From Deltaproteobacteria bacterium (GTDB taxonomy: Bacteria; UBA10199; DSSB01; JACPFA01), in the NCBI GenBank assembly GCA_016183235.1, contig JACPFA010000021.1, positions 1-33,595 of the forward strand: a stretch of DNA of 33,595 bases, given 5' to 3'. A model generated the notes under the pieces. The model was not told the origin of the DNA. It did no database searches and saw nothing but the letters and a program-made list of their open reading frames with translations. How positions within the stretch are numbered: the stretch's first letter is position 1; every line of letters starts with the position of its first letter. This document shows, one piece after another, positions 7,239 to 14,710 of this stretch. The translations under genes and the position numbers were made by a program.

Positions 7239-8300
7239 ATGGAAATTACCAATCGACCTGCTTGGCCAGCGGTGAAATCAGATCTTGGGTTTCAAGAGGT
7301 CTGGTATCTTAAACTGGTAGAACCAAAAGGGCAACGTGCCCTGTGGTTACGATTTACCTTATTAAATAATCCTCATGTGCCAAAACAAGAAGCTTGCGTT
7401 TGGGCAATTTTTTTCAAAAGAACTTCTGACCACGTTGAAAAAGTCGCCCTTAAAGAAACCTTTGCAATACCATGTCATCCCGGGCTTGCCTGCCCCGGAC
7501 ACCGATCCGGGGACCCGGGATCCATGATGGCATTTAAAATAAATCAACATGGTTTTAAGATAGGTGATCATTCTTTTTCAGATCAACAAACTTCTGGAAA
7601 AATTAAGCAGGGCAAACAAGAGATTGAATGGTCTTTGGCCATGCGTCCTTGCAAAAATTTGAATTTTGATTTTGTGCCTTCGTTACTTGCTCGCTTAAGG
7701 CTGGTGAAGAATTATGCCGTGACCGTTCAATCGGATTTAAGTTTTGATGGTTGGGTTAAGGTTAACGGAGAATCTTTTCAATGGCAGAACGCACCTGGCA
7801 TGCAGGGGCATCTCTTTGGCCAAAAGAATGGTTATGCCTGGGCTTGGGCGCATGGGAACTGCTTTGTTGATTCTCAAGGGGCGCCCGTTGATTTTGTTTT
7901 TGAAGGCCTGACTGCCCAAGCGAGATTAGCAAATCGTTATCCTTCGCCCTACATTTCTTCGTTTTTCATTGTTTATCAGGGGAGGCCTTTCTATTTTAAC
8001 CGCGTCCGTGATTCCATCTTTTGTCATTCTCGTTTTGATTATCAGGGTTGGGAAATTAAGCTTAAGGCTAGCGATTTAGAATTTCATCTCCACATCCAGT
8101 CGCAGCCTCATGAATTTGCAGGCCTCACCTACGAGGACACTGACGGGAGTTTTATTTATTGTTCAAACTCCAAACTTTCTTCGATGAAAGTTCAAATATT
8201 TCGCCAACAAAAATTAGAGGTAGAATATACAGCACCTCATACTGTTGCCTATGAGGTGGCCAGCCGAACCAAACCAACTAATATTGAGTTTTTATTATGA
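7239..8300 (+). CDS. CrtC/AttH-like (hydroxyneurosporene synthase-type) protein with in-frame repeat insertion
   Basis: The protein has 353 residues, no signal peptide, and is rich in Trp, Phe and beta-strand pattern. The opening (FQEVWYLKLVEPKGQRALWL, then CVWAIFF) matches what I recall of a widespread unnamed family related to the carotenoid 1,2-hydratase/AttH lipocalin-like superfamily; this is a moderate-confidence call. Residues about 79-97 (CHPGLACPGHRSGDPGSMM) are translated from a palindromic repeat and are foreign to the family pattern. The gene overlaps the following GMC oxidase by four bases (ATGA), so the two products are probably made together and may act on the same lipid- or isoprenoid-like substrate. 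Confidence 0.65.
   Translation: MEITNRPAWPAVKSDLGFQEVWYLKLVEPKGQRALWLRFTLLNNPHVPKQEACVWAIFFKRTSDHVEKVALKETFAIPCHPGLACPGHRSGDPGSMMAFKINQHGFKIGDHSFSDQQTSGKIKQGKQEIEWSLAMRPCKNLNFDFVPSLLARLRLVKNYAVTVQSDLSFDGWVKVNGESFQWQNAPGMQGHLFGQKNGYAWAWAHGNCFVDSQGAPVDFVFEGLTAQARLANRYPSPYISSFFIVYQGRPFYFNRVRDSIFCHSRFDYQGWEIKLKASDLEFHLHIQSQPHEFAGLTYEDTDGSFIYCSNSKLSSMKVQIFRQQKLEVEYTAPHTVAYEVASRTKPTNIEFLL
7474..7530. repeat. REP-like palindrome inserted inside a coding sequence
   Basis: The stretch begins GTCATCCCGGGC and ends CCCGGGATCCATGATGG, with CCCCGG and CCGGGG forming an inner stem. It has the same plan as the intergenic hairpins at 19263-19292 and 29849-29878, but here it lies within the CrtC-like gene and keeps the frame open (57 bases). 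Confidence 0.8.
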
Positions 8301-10234
8301 ATATTTTTAAGTCTCATCAAGGTCGCATCATTAAAGCACTCATGCTAGCAGCCCTTGCCTATGATACTGACTTATTAAAAACCTTTGATGTCGATCAGGT
8401 GGTCAAAGAAGTTTTTCAGCGGCTCAAGAATTTTCCTTTTTATATTCGATTTTCTTTTCATAGTTTTCTTATTTTGTTCGAATATTTTTTCCCAAAATTA
8501 TGGCATTGGTTTAGGCCGTTTAGTTTTTTGCCTCAAGAGGTTCAAGTTATCTATCTAAACCGTTGGGAGTACAGTGGTTTTGGCCCCTGCCGGCAGGGAG
8601 TTTTATTAATCAAGGCCCTAAGTCTTGGGGTATTGTTGCGGCAGAAACTTCTGTTAGAAGCCATTGGTTATGGAGCCGCTTTAGCTAAACGTGCCAAGGC
8701 CCCTTTTGACAAACACCATCCTATTTTAGATTTGCCTAATCACCTTCAGCCGCGTGATTTATCTTCTTTCAGCGAAGATAAAGAAGAATCTTGTGATGTC
8801 ATTGTGGTGGGTTCGGGGGCAGCGGGGGCGGTGTTGGCTAAAGAGTTGGCTGAAGGTGGTATGAAGGTGGCTCTGGTTGAACAAGGCACTTTTCATCCCC
8901 AACATAATGACTTGGCCATTGAGTCGGTAGATCGTCTTTATGAAAATCATGGCATCACCGGAACTTTGGGCAAACCCATGATTCCCATTCCCGTGGGGCG
9001 ATGTTTGGGTGGGACAACCGTGATTAATTCAGGCACTTGTTTTCGGGTATTGCCTCATGTCTTAAAACGCTGGCAAACCGAGTTGGGTTTAAGTGAACTA
9101 TTAGATGAAGAGATGAATGCAGCCTTTCAACGGGTCGAAGAACACTTAGGCGTAACCCCGGCCGATTATAAGGTGATGAGCCGTTCGAATACCCTGATTC
9201 GTGATCTTTTGGTGCAAGAAGGTTATCAAGGTGCACCTTTGCTCAGAAACGTGCGGGGTTGCCAAGGGAGTGGGATGTGTTGTTTTGGTTGTTCGACCTT
9301 GGCTAAACAAAGTGTGGATATTAGTTACATCCCCAAAGCCTTGGCTGCAGGCACGGTTGCTTATACCGGGGCGCATTTAAAAAATATTTTAACGGCTTCT
9401 CATCAAAGGGGTCAGGTCATAGGCATCGAAGCCGAAGGGGTTCAAAAACGAAAATTAACGCTTTATGCCCCTAAGGTGATTTTAGCCACGGGTTCGTTTG
9501 TGACTCCACAAATTTTGGTAAGGCACGGTTGGTTAAAGGGCAATCAACATTTAGGCCAACATTTAACGGTGCACCCGGCGGTAAAAGTATTGGCCGAATT
9601 TGAAGAAGAAATTCAAGGTTGGGAGGGTACCCCGCAAGCCTATTACTATGATGGTTTGCGCAAACAGGGGATTCTTTTTGAAGGGATTTTTGTGCCCCCT
9701 GATTTGGCTGGTCTTGCCTTTCCCGTTTCAGGGCATCCCTTTGTGCATTTTTTAAAGCATTATTCTAAAATGTTGAGTTATGGTTTTCTGATCAATGATG
9801 GTAGCGAGGGGCACATGGTGAGTTTGCCCGGGGGGCAATGTTTATTTCGCTATTCATTAACTCATGAAGATGAGGCGAGGATTTTTCAAGGCGTGCAATT
9901 TTTAGCCCAACTACTTTTTAAAGGCGGTGCTAAAAAGGTGCATTTACCGATTCAAGGGCAACGTTTTGAGGTGAATCGTGCTGCTGATTTGGAAAATATT
10001 TCGGTTAAAGACTTTGCCCGTTCTAAATTGGAGATTCGGGCGTTTCATCCTTTGGGAACCTGCCGAATGGGTAAAGATTTTGCGGCCGGGGTTTGCGATG
10101 TGAATCACCGAGTGTTTGGAGTCGAGGGTTTGTATATTTGCGATGGGAGTGTGATTCCAACACCGCTAGGGGTCAACCCTCAAATGACCATCATGGCCTT
10201 GGCCACCCGCCTTGCCAATCGATTGTTACACTAA
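8297..10234 (+). CDS. GMC-family FAD-dependent oxidoreductase (long-chain alcohol oxidase type)
   Basis: The 645-residue protein has an N-terminal helical extension at about residues 1-160 like that of fatty-alcohol oxidases. The FAD-binding motif VIVVGSGAAGAVLAKELAEG lies at about 169-188. A GMC segment GRCLGGTTVINSGTCFR follows at 234-250. A cysteine-rich stretch GCQGSGMCCFGC spans 321-332, and the C-terminal GMC motif HPLGTCRMG lies near 595. The family oxidises alcohols using FAD. The substrate is unknown; the extension and the cysteine motif point toward long-chain alcohol or sterol-like substrates. It is translationally coupled (ATGA overlap) to the upstream CrtC-like gene and probably shares its palindrome-controlled promoter. 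Confidence 0.88.
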   Translation: MNIFKSHQGRIIKALMLAALAYDTDLLKTFDVDQVVKEVFQRLKNFPFYIRFSFHSFLILFEYFFPKLWHWFRPFSFLPQEVQVIYLNRWEYSGFGPCRQGVLLIKALSLGVLLRQKLLLEAIGYGAALAKRAKAPFDKHHPILDLPNHLQPRDLSSFSEDKEESCDVIVVGSGAAGAVLAKELAEGGMKVALVEQGTFHPQHNDLAIESVDRLYENHGITGTLGKPMIPIPVGRCLGGTTVINSGTCFRVLPHVLKRWQTELGLSELLDEEMNAAFQRVEEHLGVTPADYKVMSRSNTLIRDLLVQEGYQGAPLLRNVRGCQGSGMCCFGCSTLAKQSVDISYIPKALAAGTVAYTGAHLKNILTASHQRGQVIGIEAEGVQKRKLTLYAPKVILATGSFVTPQILVRHGWLKGNQHLGQHLTVHPAVKVLAEFEEEIQGWEGTPQAYYYDGLRKQGILFEGIFVPPDLAGLAFPVSGHPFVHFLKHYSKMLSYGFLINDGSEGHMVSLPGGQCLFRYSLTHEDEARIFQGVQFLAQLLFKGGAKKVHLPIQGQRFEVNRAADLENISVKDFARSKLEIRAFHPLGTCRMGKDFAAGVCDVNHRVFGVEGLYICDGSVIPTPLGVNPQMTIMALATRLANRLLH

Positions 10235-10364
10235 AAATCCTAAATCCGGTAACTTCAAGATTACCGCAAGTTGAAACCACACATACATTTCGTTTGATTC
10301 ATTGCTTTTTTGTGCTTAAACAGGTATAAGACGCGGTAATTTAATACTTTCAAAAGAGGATCTT

Positions 10365-10601
10365 ATGGGAGAGATGCTTACGTGGGAAGAAGTACAAGGA
10401 AAATATCAAGAACAGTGGGTAGCGTTTACGGAGTGGGAAGAAAATGAACATGGCGATGTAATTAAGGGATACGTTGCCTACAGCCACCCCAGCCAAAAAG
10501 TTTTTTACGACTACCTAAAAACCCACCTTCGGCCAAAATGGAAAAAAATTGCCAGCCTCTATACTGGAAATGTCCAGGGGCCATTCTTCCTTGATGTATG
10601 A
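10365..10601 (+). CDS. Small conserved-looking protein coupled to the retropepsin-like gene
   Basis: This 78-residue protein (MGEMLTWEEVQGKYQEQWVA ...) is soluble and rich in Trp, Tyr and acidic residues. I do not recognise a family. AGAGG lies about six bases before the ATG. The stop overlaps the start of the next gene (ATGA at 10598-10601), so the two are translated together. The pairing suggests a shared function, perhaps as partner or substrate of the protease-like protein, but nothing in the sequence proves this. The preceding gap (10235-10364) holds only a 6-bp hairpin (CGGTAA/TTACCG at 10247-10266). Confidence 0.75.
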   Translation: MGEMLTWEEVQGKYQEQWVAFTEWEENEHGDVIKGYVAYSHPSQKVFYDYLKTHLRPKWKKIASLYTGNVQGPFFLDV

Positions 10602-11002
10602 ACAAAATTGAATCTTACCGTTATGATCCACGCAAAGACATTATTCATATTCCTGGTTATATTTGGGGGCCATTGGGGGAACAGCGTGTCAAGTTAGCTT
10701 TTGATCCCGGGGCCTATCGGACTATTGTCAATACTTCCTTGACCGACTCTCTTGGTTATCAGGCAAATCCAAAAAGTAGGGGCGTGAGCACTTCATCAAT
10801 CGTTGGTCGGGAATGGGGCTATACACTTGTTGTGCAAAAATTATCTATTCTCAGTTTTGAATTTGCCAATGTAGAAATTGCCTGTTTTGATCTTCCTGAA
10901 AAATACGACATTGATGGCCTTATTGGATTGGATCTCATCGAGAAATTTGAAATTACTCTAAGACACAAAGATCGTTGGATTCAGTTTCGGTTATTAGACT
11001 AG
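10598..11002 (+). CDS. Retropepsin-like aspartic protease-fold protein
   Basis: The 134-residue single-domain protein has the retropepsin pattern. An active-site-like loop FDPGAYRTIVN lies at residues 35-45, and the hydrophobic-hydrophobic-glycine segment DIDGLIGLDLIEKFEITL lies near the C-terminus. This matches retroviral-type (Asp_protease_2/gag-asp) domains that work as homodimers. The usual D-T/S-G triad reads D36-P37-G38, so the catalytic Asp is kept but the next residue is proline. The family member may therefore be active or only fold-related. There is no signal peptide, so it is cytoplasmic. It overlaps the upstream small gene by four bases. Confidence 0.75.
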   Translation: MNKIESYRYDPRKDIIHIPGYIWGPLGEQRVKLAFDPGAYRTIVNTSLTDSLGYQANPKSRGVSTSSIVGREWGYTLVVQKLSILSFEFANVEIACFDLPEKYDIDGLIGLDLIEKFEITLRHKDRWIQFRLLD

Positions 11003-11085
11003 TTTAAGCTGCAGTTTGTAAATCCTATATTGACAACTTCCCGTCATTTCTTGCAGATAAGTAGGTGCCTGGACAGGAGGAATTT

Positions 11086-12378
11086 ATGTATCGATGGATG
11101 ATGGGAGGGGTGTTTGTTTTTGCAATAATAACAATGATTGGGTGCTCGAACAATCAAGCGAGCGATCCGTTACAAACTACCGAAAATCCTACCCCGACTC
11201 CTAGTCCAACTAGCCCACCACCTCCAACCGTTACACCTGAGGATACGGTGATTGGTATAAAATTTACCGAAGTGGGGGATGAGTTTTCGGCACCGATGTT
11301 AGTGGATTTAGAATTTTTGCCTGGCACCAATGGCGAGCTTATTACGATTAGTTTAGATGGCAATATTTATTACCTTACCAGCGATTTCAAAATTCTTTCG
11401 CAATCACAAAATTTAGTAGTTGGTTTGGAGTTTGAGCAAGGCCTGCTTAACGTGGTTGCAGATCCAGACTATGCTACCAATCATTATATTTATCTTTTTT
11501 ATACAACCGTGGGTAATCAGCCGGTTGATCAAGAAAATCGGGTTGATCGTTTTACGGTTAGTGTTGATGTGAGTGCGGGAACTTTTAATTTAGCCGATCA
11601 GCAAAATATTATTCGCTTACCTAAATCTGAAAATCCTGAACCTGGCACCAATCACAATGGGGGCGGGCTTTTCTTTAATGAAGCGGGGCAGCTGTTTATT
11701 GCCGCCGGCGATGCTGGTGGAAGTGGATCCGCCAATCCAACTTATGCCATCGCTCAAAATACCGAATTGAGTTTAGGCAAAATTCATCGGGTGATTCCCA
11801 ATCATAATTCAGGGCAAGGGGGTTTTACCATTCCCAGTGGAAATATTGCTTCAACGAATTATCCTAGCATTTACGCCTATGGCCTGCGCAATCCCTTTAC
11901 GATTACTTATCATCCGGGGCATTTATTTATGGGCGATGTGGGTGGTGGTTTTTATGAGGAAATTGATTTGGCGATGAGTGGTGGTTTGAATTTTGGTTGG
12001 CCTTTTACCGAAGGGCCAACGAACGATCCGCAATATGTCACTCCCATTGGGGGTTATTCGCACGAAGATACCACGCAGGAAGAAGAAGATCCTGCTGAAG
12101 ATCCCGAAATGCACGCCCATTCGATTATGGTGGGGCACTTTTATACCGGTTCACAATATGGAAATTTTTTAGACAATGTATTGATCTATTCTGAATTTTA
12201 TGAAGGTTGGGTGAGGGGCCTCACCCTTGAGCCTATGACAGGTGCGGTTTTGAATGATCGCCATTTGGCCCATCTGGCAGGCATGACCAGTGTGCAAATG
12301 GGGCCAGATGAGTTTCTCTATGCAGTATCGTTAGGTGAGTCGGCACGTATTTTAAGAATCGACCCGATTCTGCAATAA
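11086..12378 (+). CDS. PQQ-dependent sugar dehydrogenase (glucose/sorbosone dehydrogenase-like) lipoprotein
   Basis: The start is ATG 11086, five bases after a perfect AGGAGG (11075-11080); an earlier GTG at 11065 is less likely. The 430-residue product opens with MYRWMMGGVFVFAIITMIGC, a lipoprotein signal peptide with lipobox cysteine at residue 20, then a Pro/Thr-rich linker. The beta-propeller domain shows GTNHNGGGLFFNEAGQLFIA, GDAGG, GKIHRVIP, YAYGLRNPF and FGWPFTEGP, all typical of soluble aldose sugar dehydrogenases that use PQQ and calcium. It would oxidise sugars in the periplasm, anchored to a membrane. No PQQ synthesis genes are in the window. It appears monocistronic and is followed by a hairpin. 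Confidence 0.9.
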   Translation: MYRWMMGGVFVFAIITMIGCSNNQASDPLQTTENPTPTPSPTSPPPPTVTPEDTVIGIKFTEVGDEFSAPMLVDLEFLPGTNGELITISLDGNIYYLTSDFKILSQSQNLVVGLEFEQGLLNVVADPDYATNHYIYLFYTTVGNQPVDQENRVDRFTVSVDVSAGTFNLADQQNIIRLPKSENPEPGTNHNGGGLFFNEAGQLFIAAGDAGGSGSANPTYAIAQNTELSLGKIHRVIPNHNSGQGGFTIPSGNIASTNYPSIYAYGLRNPFTITYHPGHLFMGDVGGGFYEEIDLAMSGGLNFGWPFTEGPTNDPQYVTPIGGYSHEDTTQEEEDPAEDPEMHAHSIMVGHFYTGSQYGNFLDNVLIYSEFYEGWVRGLTLEPMTGAVLNDRHLAHLAGMTSVQMGPDEFLYAVSLGESARILRIDPILQ

Positions 12379-12384
12379 AATAGT

Positions 12385-12410
12385 TCAAAATGATAAATTT
12401 CTCATTTTGA
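12385..12410 (+). terminator. Hairpin after the sugar dehydrogenase gene
   Basis: TCAAAATGA (12385-12393) and TCATTTTGA (12402-12410) form a perfect 9-bp stem with an eight-base loop, starting seven bases after the stop codon. A second, weaker stem GAGAAT/ATTCTC overlaps and follows. A clear run of T is missing, so termination is only probable. Confidence 0.45.
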
Positions 12411-12513
12411 GAATCGTAGTCATGGCATTCTCATAAAATCACCAAATTTTTCAATAAGTTATATTTTAACAAAAAAATCTCCTTCGGTATGAATCTTGCT
12501 TCTCTTAAGAATC

Positions 12514-12576
12514 GTCATCCCGCACTCGATGCGGGATCCGGCTTTTCTAATAGATTCCCGCTTTTGCGGGAATGAC
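12514..12576. repeat. Double REP-like hairpin
   Basis: Two hairpins in tandem: GTCATCCCGCACTCGATGCGG with GATCC, then ATTCCCGC/GCGGGAATGAC. The outer ends are also complementary (GTCAT...ATGAC). It is part of the window-wide GTCATYCC repeat family and ends 19 bases before the next start codon. Confidence 0.75.
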
Positions 12577-12595
12577 ATGAGAGGGGTAAGGGATT

Positions 12596-13597
12596 ATGAG
12601 AAATAATTTAAAGGCCTGGGGTATCGTAGGGGTGTTGGTTGTGTTGGTAGCCTGTTCGAGCGAACAAGGTGTGAATTCGCCTGATCCAAATTTGAACAAC
12701 CAACCTCCTGCGATTCAAGGGGGGCCTAGCAATATAGCGGGGCCAACACCTTCAGCATCACCTTCACCTTCACCATCCCCCGCAGTTCGTGCAGAAGTTG
12801 AAAAGCACGACGTTATTTTACGTAGCATGAGCAATAAGAATGCTGCCATTAGGGTGATACGCGAGCTTTTTAATTATGGGCTAAGGGAAGCAGTGTATAT
12901 GGCAGACAATATCCCTGTTCGTTTGGCAGAGTGCGTGAGCCAAGAAGAAGTTCAAACTTTACAAGATAAATTTAAAGATGAAAATGGCTACTTTGCAACA
13001 CTTGATTCTGTTGCTTGCGGTGAAGGTGCACCTTTTGTGCGGATACCTCCTGAGGCTCCAGCTAATAATGTGGGTGGAGAAATTGCGCCTCCGATCGATC
13101 CCCGGTGGGAACGCCAGAATTCAAGTGTTGTTTTGAATGGCTATGATCCCAATTTTAGAGATAAACTCATTAGCAAACTTTCAGAAATGATGGAGCTCAC
13201 TCTTCGAGAAGCTATAGGATTGGTTGATGATCTTAGAGATGTTCGCTTGGTGGTTGTTTCTTGTGTTACTGCTCATAAGGCAGAGACAACAGCAAGAGAT
13301 TTAGAAAAAGTGGGTGGCGAGGTTCAAATTGTTGAAGGGAACTGTGGCGCAGATTGGACGGTTTTTTTGCTTGGGTTCCAGGCCGCCCGTGAAGAGCCCT
13401 TAATTGAACGGCTAGTCGAGATGACGGGGAGGGATCCACGAGAGCTTCGTCGCCGCATCAGAGGAATCAATGAAGATGCACCTTTTACGGTTCTTGAGTG
13501 TGTCAATCAAAATCAATCTAGGCTTGCCCTCAATTTATTAGCCCATGCCGGAGGGAATACAAGGTCCAACCGCCCGCCCAATGGCTGTGCGCAATAA
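12596..13597 (+). CDS. Lipoprotein with three tandem ribosomal-L7/L12-C-terminal-like domains
   Basis: The 333-residue protein begins with a lipoprotein signal peptide (lipobox LVAC, Cys20) and a Pro/Ser linker (PTPSASPSPSPSP). Three homologous units follow. The first, at about 67-137, contains HDVILRSMSNKNAAIRVIRE and YGLREAVYMADNIPVRLAEC. The second, at about 175-247, contains VVLNGYDP and LREAIGLVDDL. The third, at about 252-325, is more divergent (VFLLGFQ, RELRRRIRGI). The pattern closely follows the L7/L12 C-terminal domain, with a beta strand, a helix with (G)LxEAxxLV, then a helix and strand. In ribosomes that domain recruits translation factors; here it is exported, so the role must differ. 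Function unknown. Confidence 0.8.
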   Translation: MRNNLKAWGIVGVLVVLVACSSEQGVNSPDPNLNNQPPAIQGGPSNIAGPTPSASPSPSPSPAVRAEVEKHDVILRSMSNKNAAIRVIRELFNYGLREAVYMADNIPVRLAECVSQEEVQTLQDKFKDENGYFATLDSVACGEGAPFVRIPPEAPANNVGGEIAPPIDPRWERQNSSVVLNGYDPNFRDKLISKLSEMMELTLREAIGLVDDLRDVRLVVVSCVTAHKAETTARDLEKVGGEVQIVEGNCGADWTVFLLGFQAAREEPLIERLVEMTGRDPRELRRRIRGINEDAPFTVLECVNQNQSRLALNLLAHAGGNTRSNRPPNGCAQ

Positions 13598-13600
13598 AAG

Positions 13601-14221
13601 TTAAGATCTTATAATTTTTTTAACGCCATCAAGCATCTGCGATAACTCGGGTGCGTTTTTGCGGCGAGTGTAAAGGGCGCCAAAGACTGCGGCGAAGGTT
13701 CCGCCCACTGTGTTAAAAATCAAATCCCACATGGTGTTATCAAGGCTGTATTGGGTGTTACGCTTAAAAAGGTGGTCCACCGTAAATTCGCCGATCTCCC
13801 AAAGGCTGCCCACGGCCATAGCAAAGATGATGGTAAAAATGGCAATTAAGGGTAAACTTAAAACAACCTTGCCTGAATAATGAAAGCTAAAGACAATAAG
13901 AAATGCCAATAAAGCAATGATACTGGTGCCATAAAAATGCATGATTTTATCGAAATACCAAACATTATCGTAAAATCGCAAAACTTCGCCTAAGATGATA
14001 TGTAAAAACAAGGCGAGCGAAATGAGGAGATCAAGTTCAAAGGGCAGGGTGACTTTAAGACTGCGATACCAGTAGGCTGGAAGCAGGGTGGCAAGCAACG
14101 ATAACAAAACCCCAAAGATAAATAAAAAGTCGTGACGATAAAGCGAATAGGGGATAGCGCCAACAAGCCCTAAGCGAAAGGTCCATAGGATCATTCGGCG
14201 AAGCTTGGAGAGAATATTCAT
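13601..14221 (-). CDS. YjdF-family (DUF2238) integral membrane protein
   Basis: The 206-residue length matches the family (about 200). I see several membrane segments and the family hallmarks FDKIMHFYGTSIIALLAF, SLWEIGEFTVDH, QYSLDNTMWDL and FNTVGGTFAAVFGALY. The function of the family is unknown. The ATG at 14219-14221 lies only three bases from the foldback element at 14224-14348, so its leader and promoter must be inside or beyond that element. The AGAGG in the element's terminal repeat falls seven bases before this ATG. It converges with the L7/L12-like lipoprotein gene. Confidence 0.88.
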   Translation of the reverse strand: MNILSKLRRMILWTFRLGLVGAIPYSLYRHDFLFIFGVLLSLLATLLPAYWYRSLKVTLPFELDLLISLALFLHIILGEVLRFYDNVWYFDKIMHFYGTSIIALLAFLIVFSFHYSGKVVLSLPLIAIFTIIFAMAVGSLWEIGEFTVDHLFKRNTQYSLDNTMWDLIFNTVGGTFAAVFGALYTRRKNAPELSQMLDGVKKIIRS

Positions 14222-14223
14222 AT

Positions 14224-14348
14224 GGGGACCTCTAAAAACGACCCATCTGCCGCGTTGCCCGCAAAGCCGCGATCCTCACGTATTTCCATATACGCTCCGG
14301 TCGCGTCTTTGCGGGCGCCTTGCATCTGGGCCCTTTTTAGAGGTCCCC
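14224..14348. repeat. 125-bp foldback element with near-perfect terminal inverted repeats
   Basis: GGGGACCTCTAAAAA (14224-14238) and TTTTTAGAGGTCCCC (14334-14348) are exact reverse complements. Inside, GACCCATCTGC pairs loosely with GCATCTGGGCC, and TGCCCGCAAAG with CTTTGCGGGC, so the whole stretch can fold into one hairpin around TTTCCATATACG. No transposase is encoded. It separates yjdF from the damaged ykgJ-type gene. Each outward end reads AGAGG, a possible ribosome-binding site. Confidence 0.9.
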
Positions 14349-14661
14349 CCAAATCCAAGTTTGCACTCAATGTGGCTCTTGCTGTCGCAAAGCCGGTCGT
14401 ATCCCGCATTTCCCAGAACCCACTACTCCTGAAGGGGTTTGTGTTCACTTGACCCCCGACAACAAGTGTTCCATCTATGCCTTACGCCCAACTATTTGTC
14501 GAGTCGACAAACTTTATGAAACCATGGGGCAAGCCTTGCATATGACCCGCAAGCAATTTTATATTTACAATAACCAACTTTGCAATCAATGGATCCGCGA
14601 AGAAAAATTAGGCGATCATTTTCTGATTAATATGGTTGATTATATTCGCATGTATGGTTGA
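14341..14661 (+). pseudogene. YkgJ-family Cys-cluster (putative Fe/Zn-binding) protein, start lost
   Basis: The frame from 14362 reads CTQCGSCCRKAGRIP, then GVCVHLTPDNKCSIYALRPT, then ICRVDK. This is the CxxCxxCC...C...CxIYxxRPxxCR cluster of the YkgJ family. A stop codon (TAG 14338-14340) formed by the foldback element lies 24 bases before the first cysteine codon, and no ATG, GTG or TTG lies between them. The start codon has therefore probably been replaced by the element. An ATC at 14353, nine bases after AGAGG, is the only conceivable non-standard start. A TTG at 14449 would exclude half of the cluster. The C-terminus was also changed by a 22-bp tandem duplication. Confidence 0.75.
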
Positions 14662-14674
14662 TTATATTCGCATG
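14631..14674 (+). repeat. Perfect 22-bp tandem duplication at the end of the YkgJ-type gene
   Basis: Bases 14631-14652 are repeated exactly at 14653-14674; the unit starts TATGGTTGATT and ends TTCGCATG. Because 22 is not a multiple of three, the second copy is read in another frame and creates the TGA at 14659-14661. Removing one copy gives a tail ending IRMNEE and a TAA. Confidence 0.9.
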
Positions 14675-14710
14675 AATGAGGAATAAGGTGAAATAAAGAA
14701 AGAGGTGTTT

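Noticed and set aside
11030-11060. Promoter TTGACA ahead of the sugar dehydrogenase
   Set aside because: The -35 hexamer is perfect, but no acceptable -10 box lies 16-19 bases downstream.
14205-14452. Several overlapping open frames on both strands
   Set aside because: They are translations of the foldback element's arms, and they show no family resemblance.
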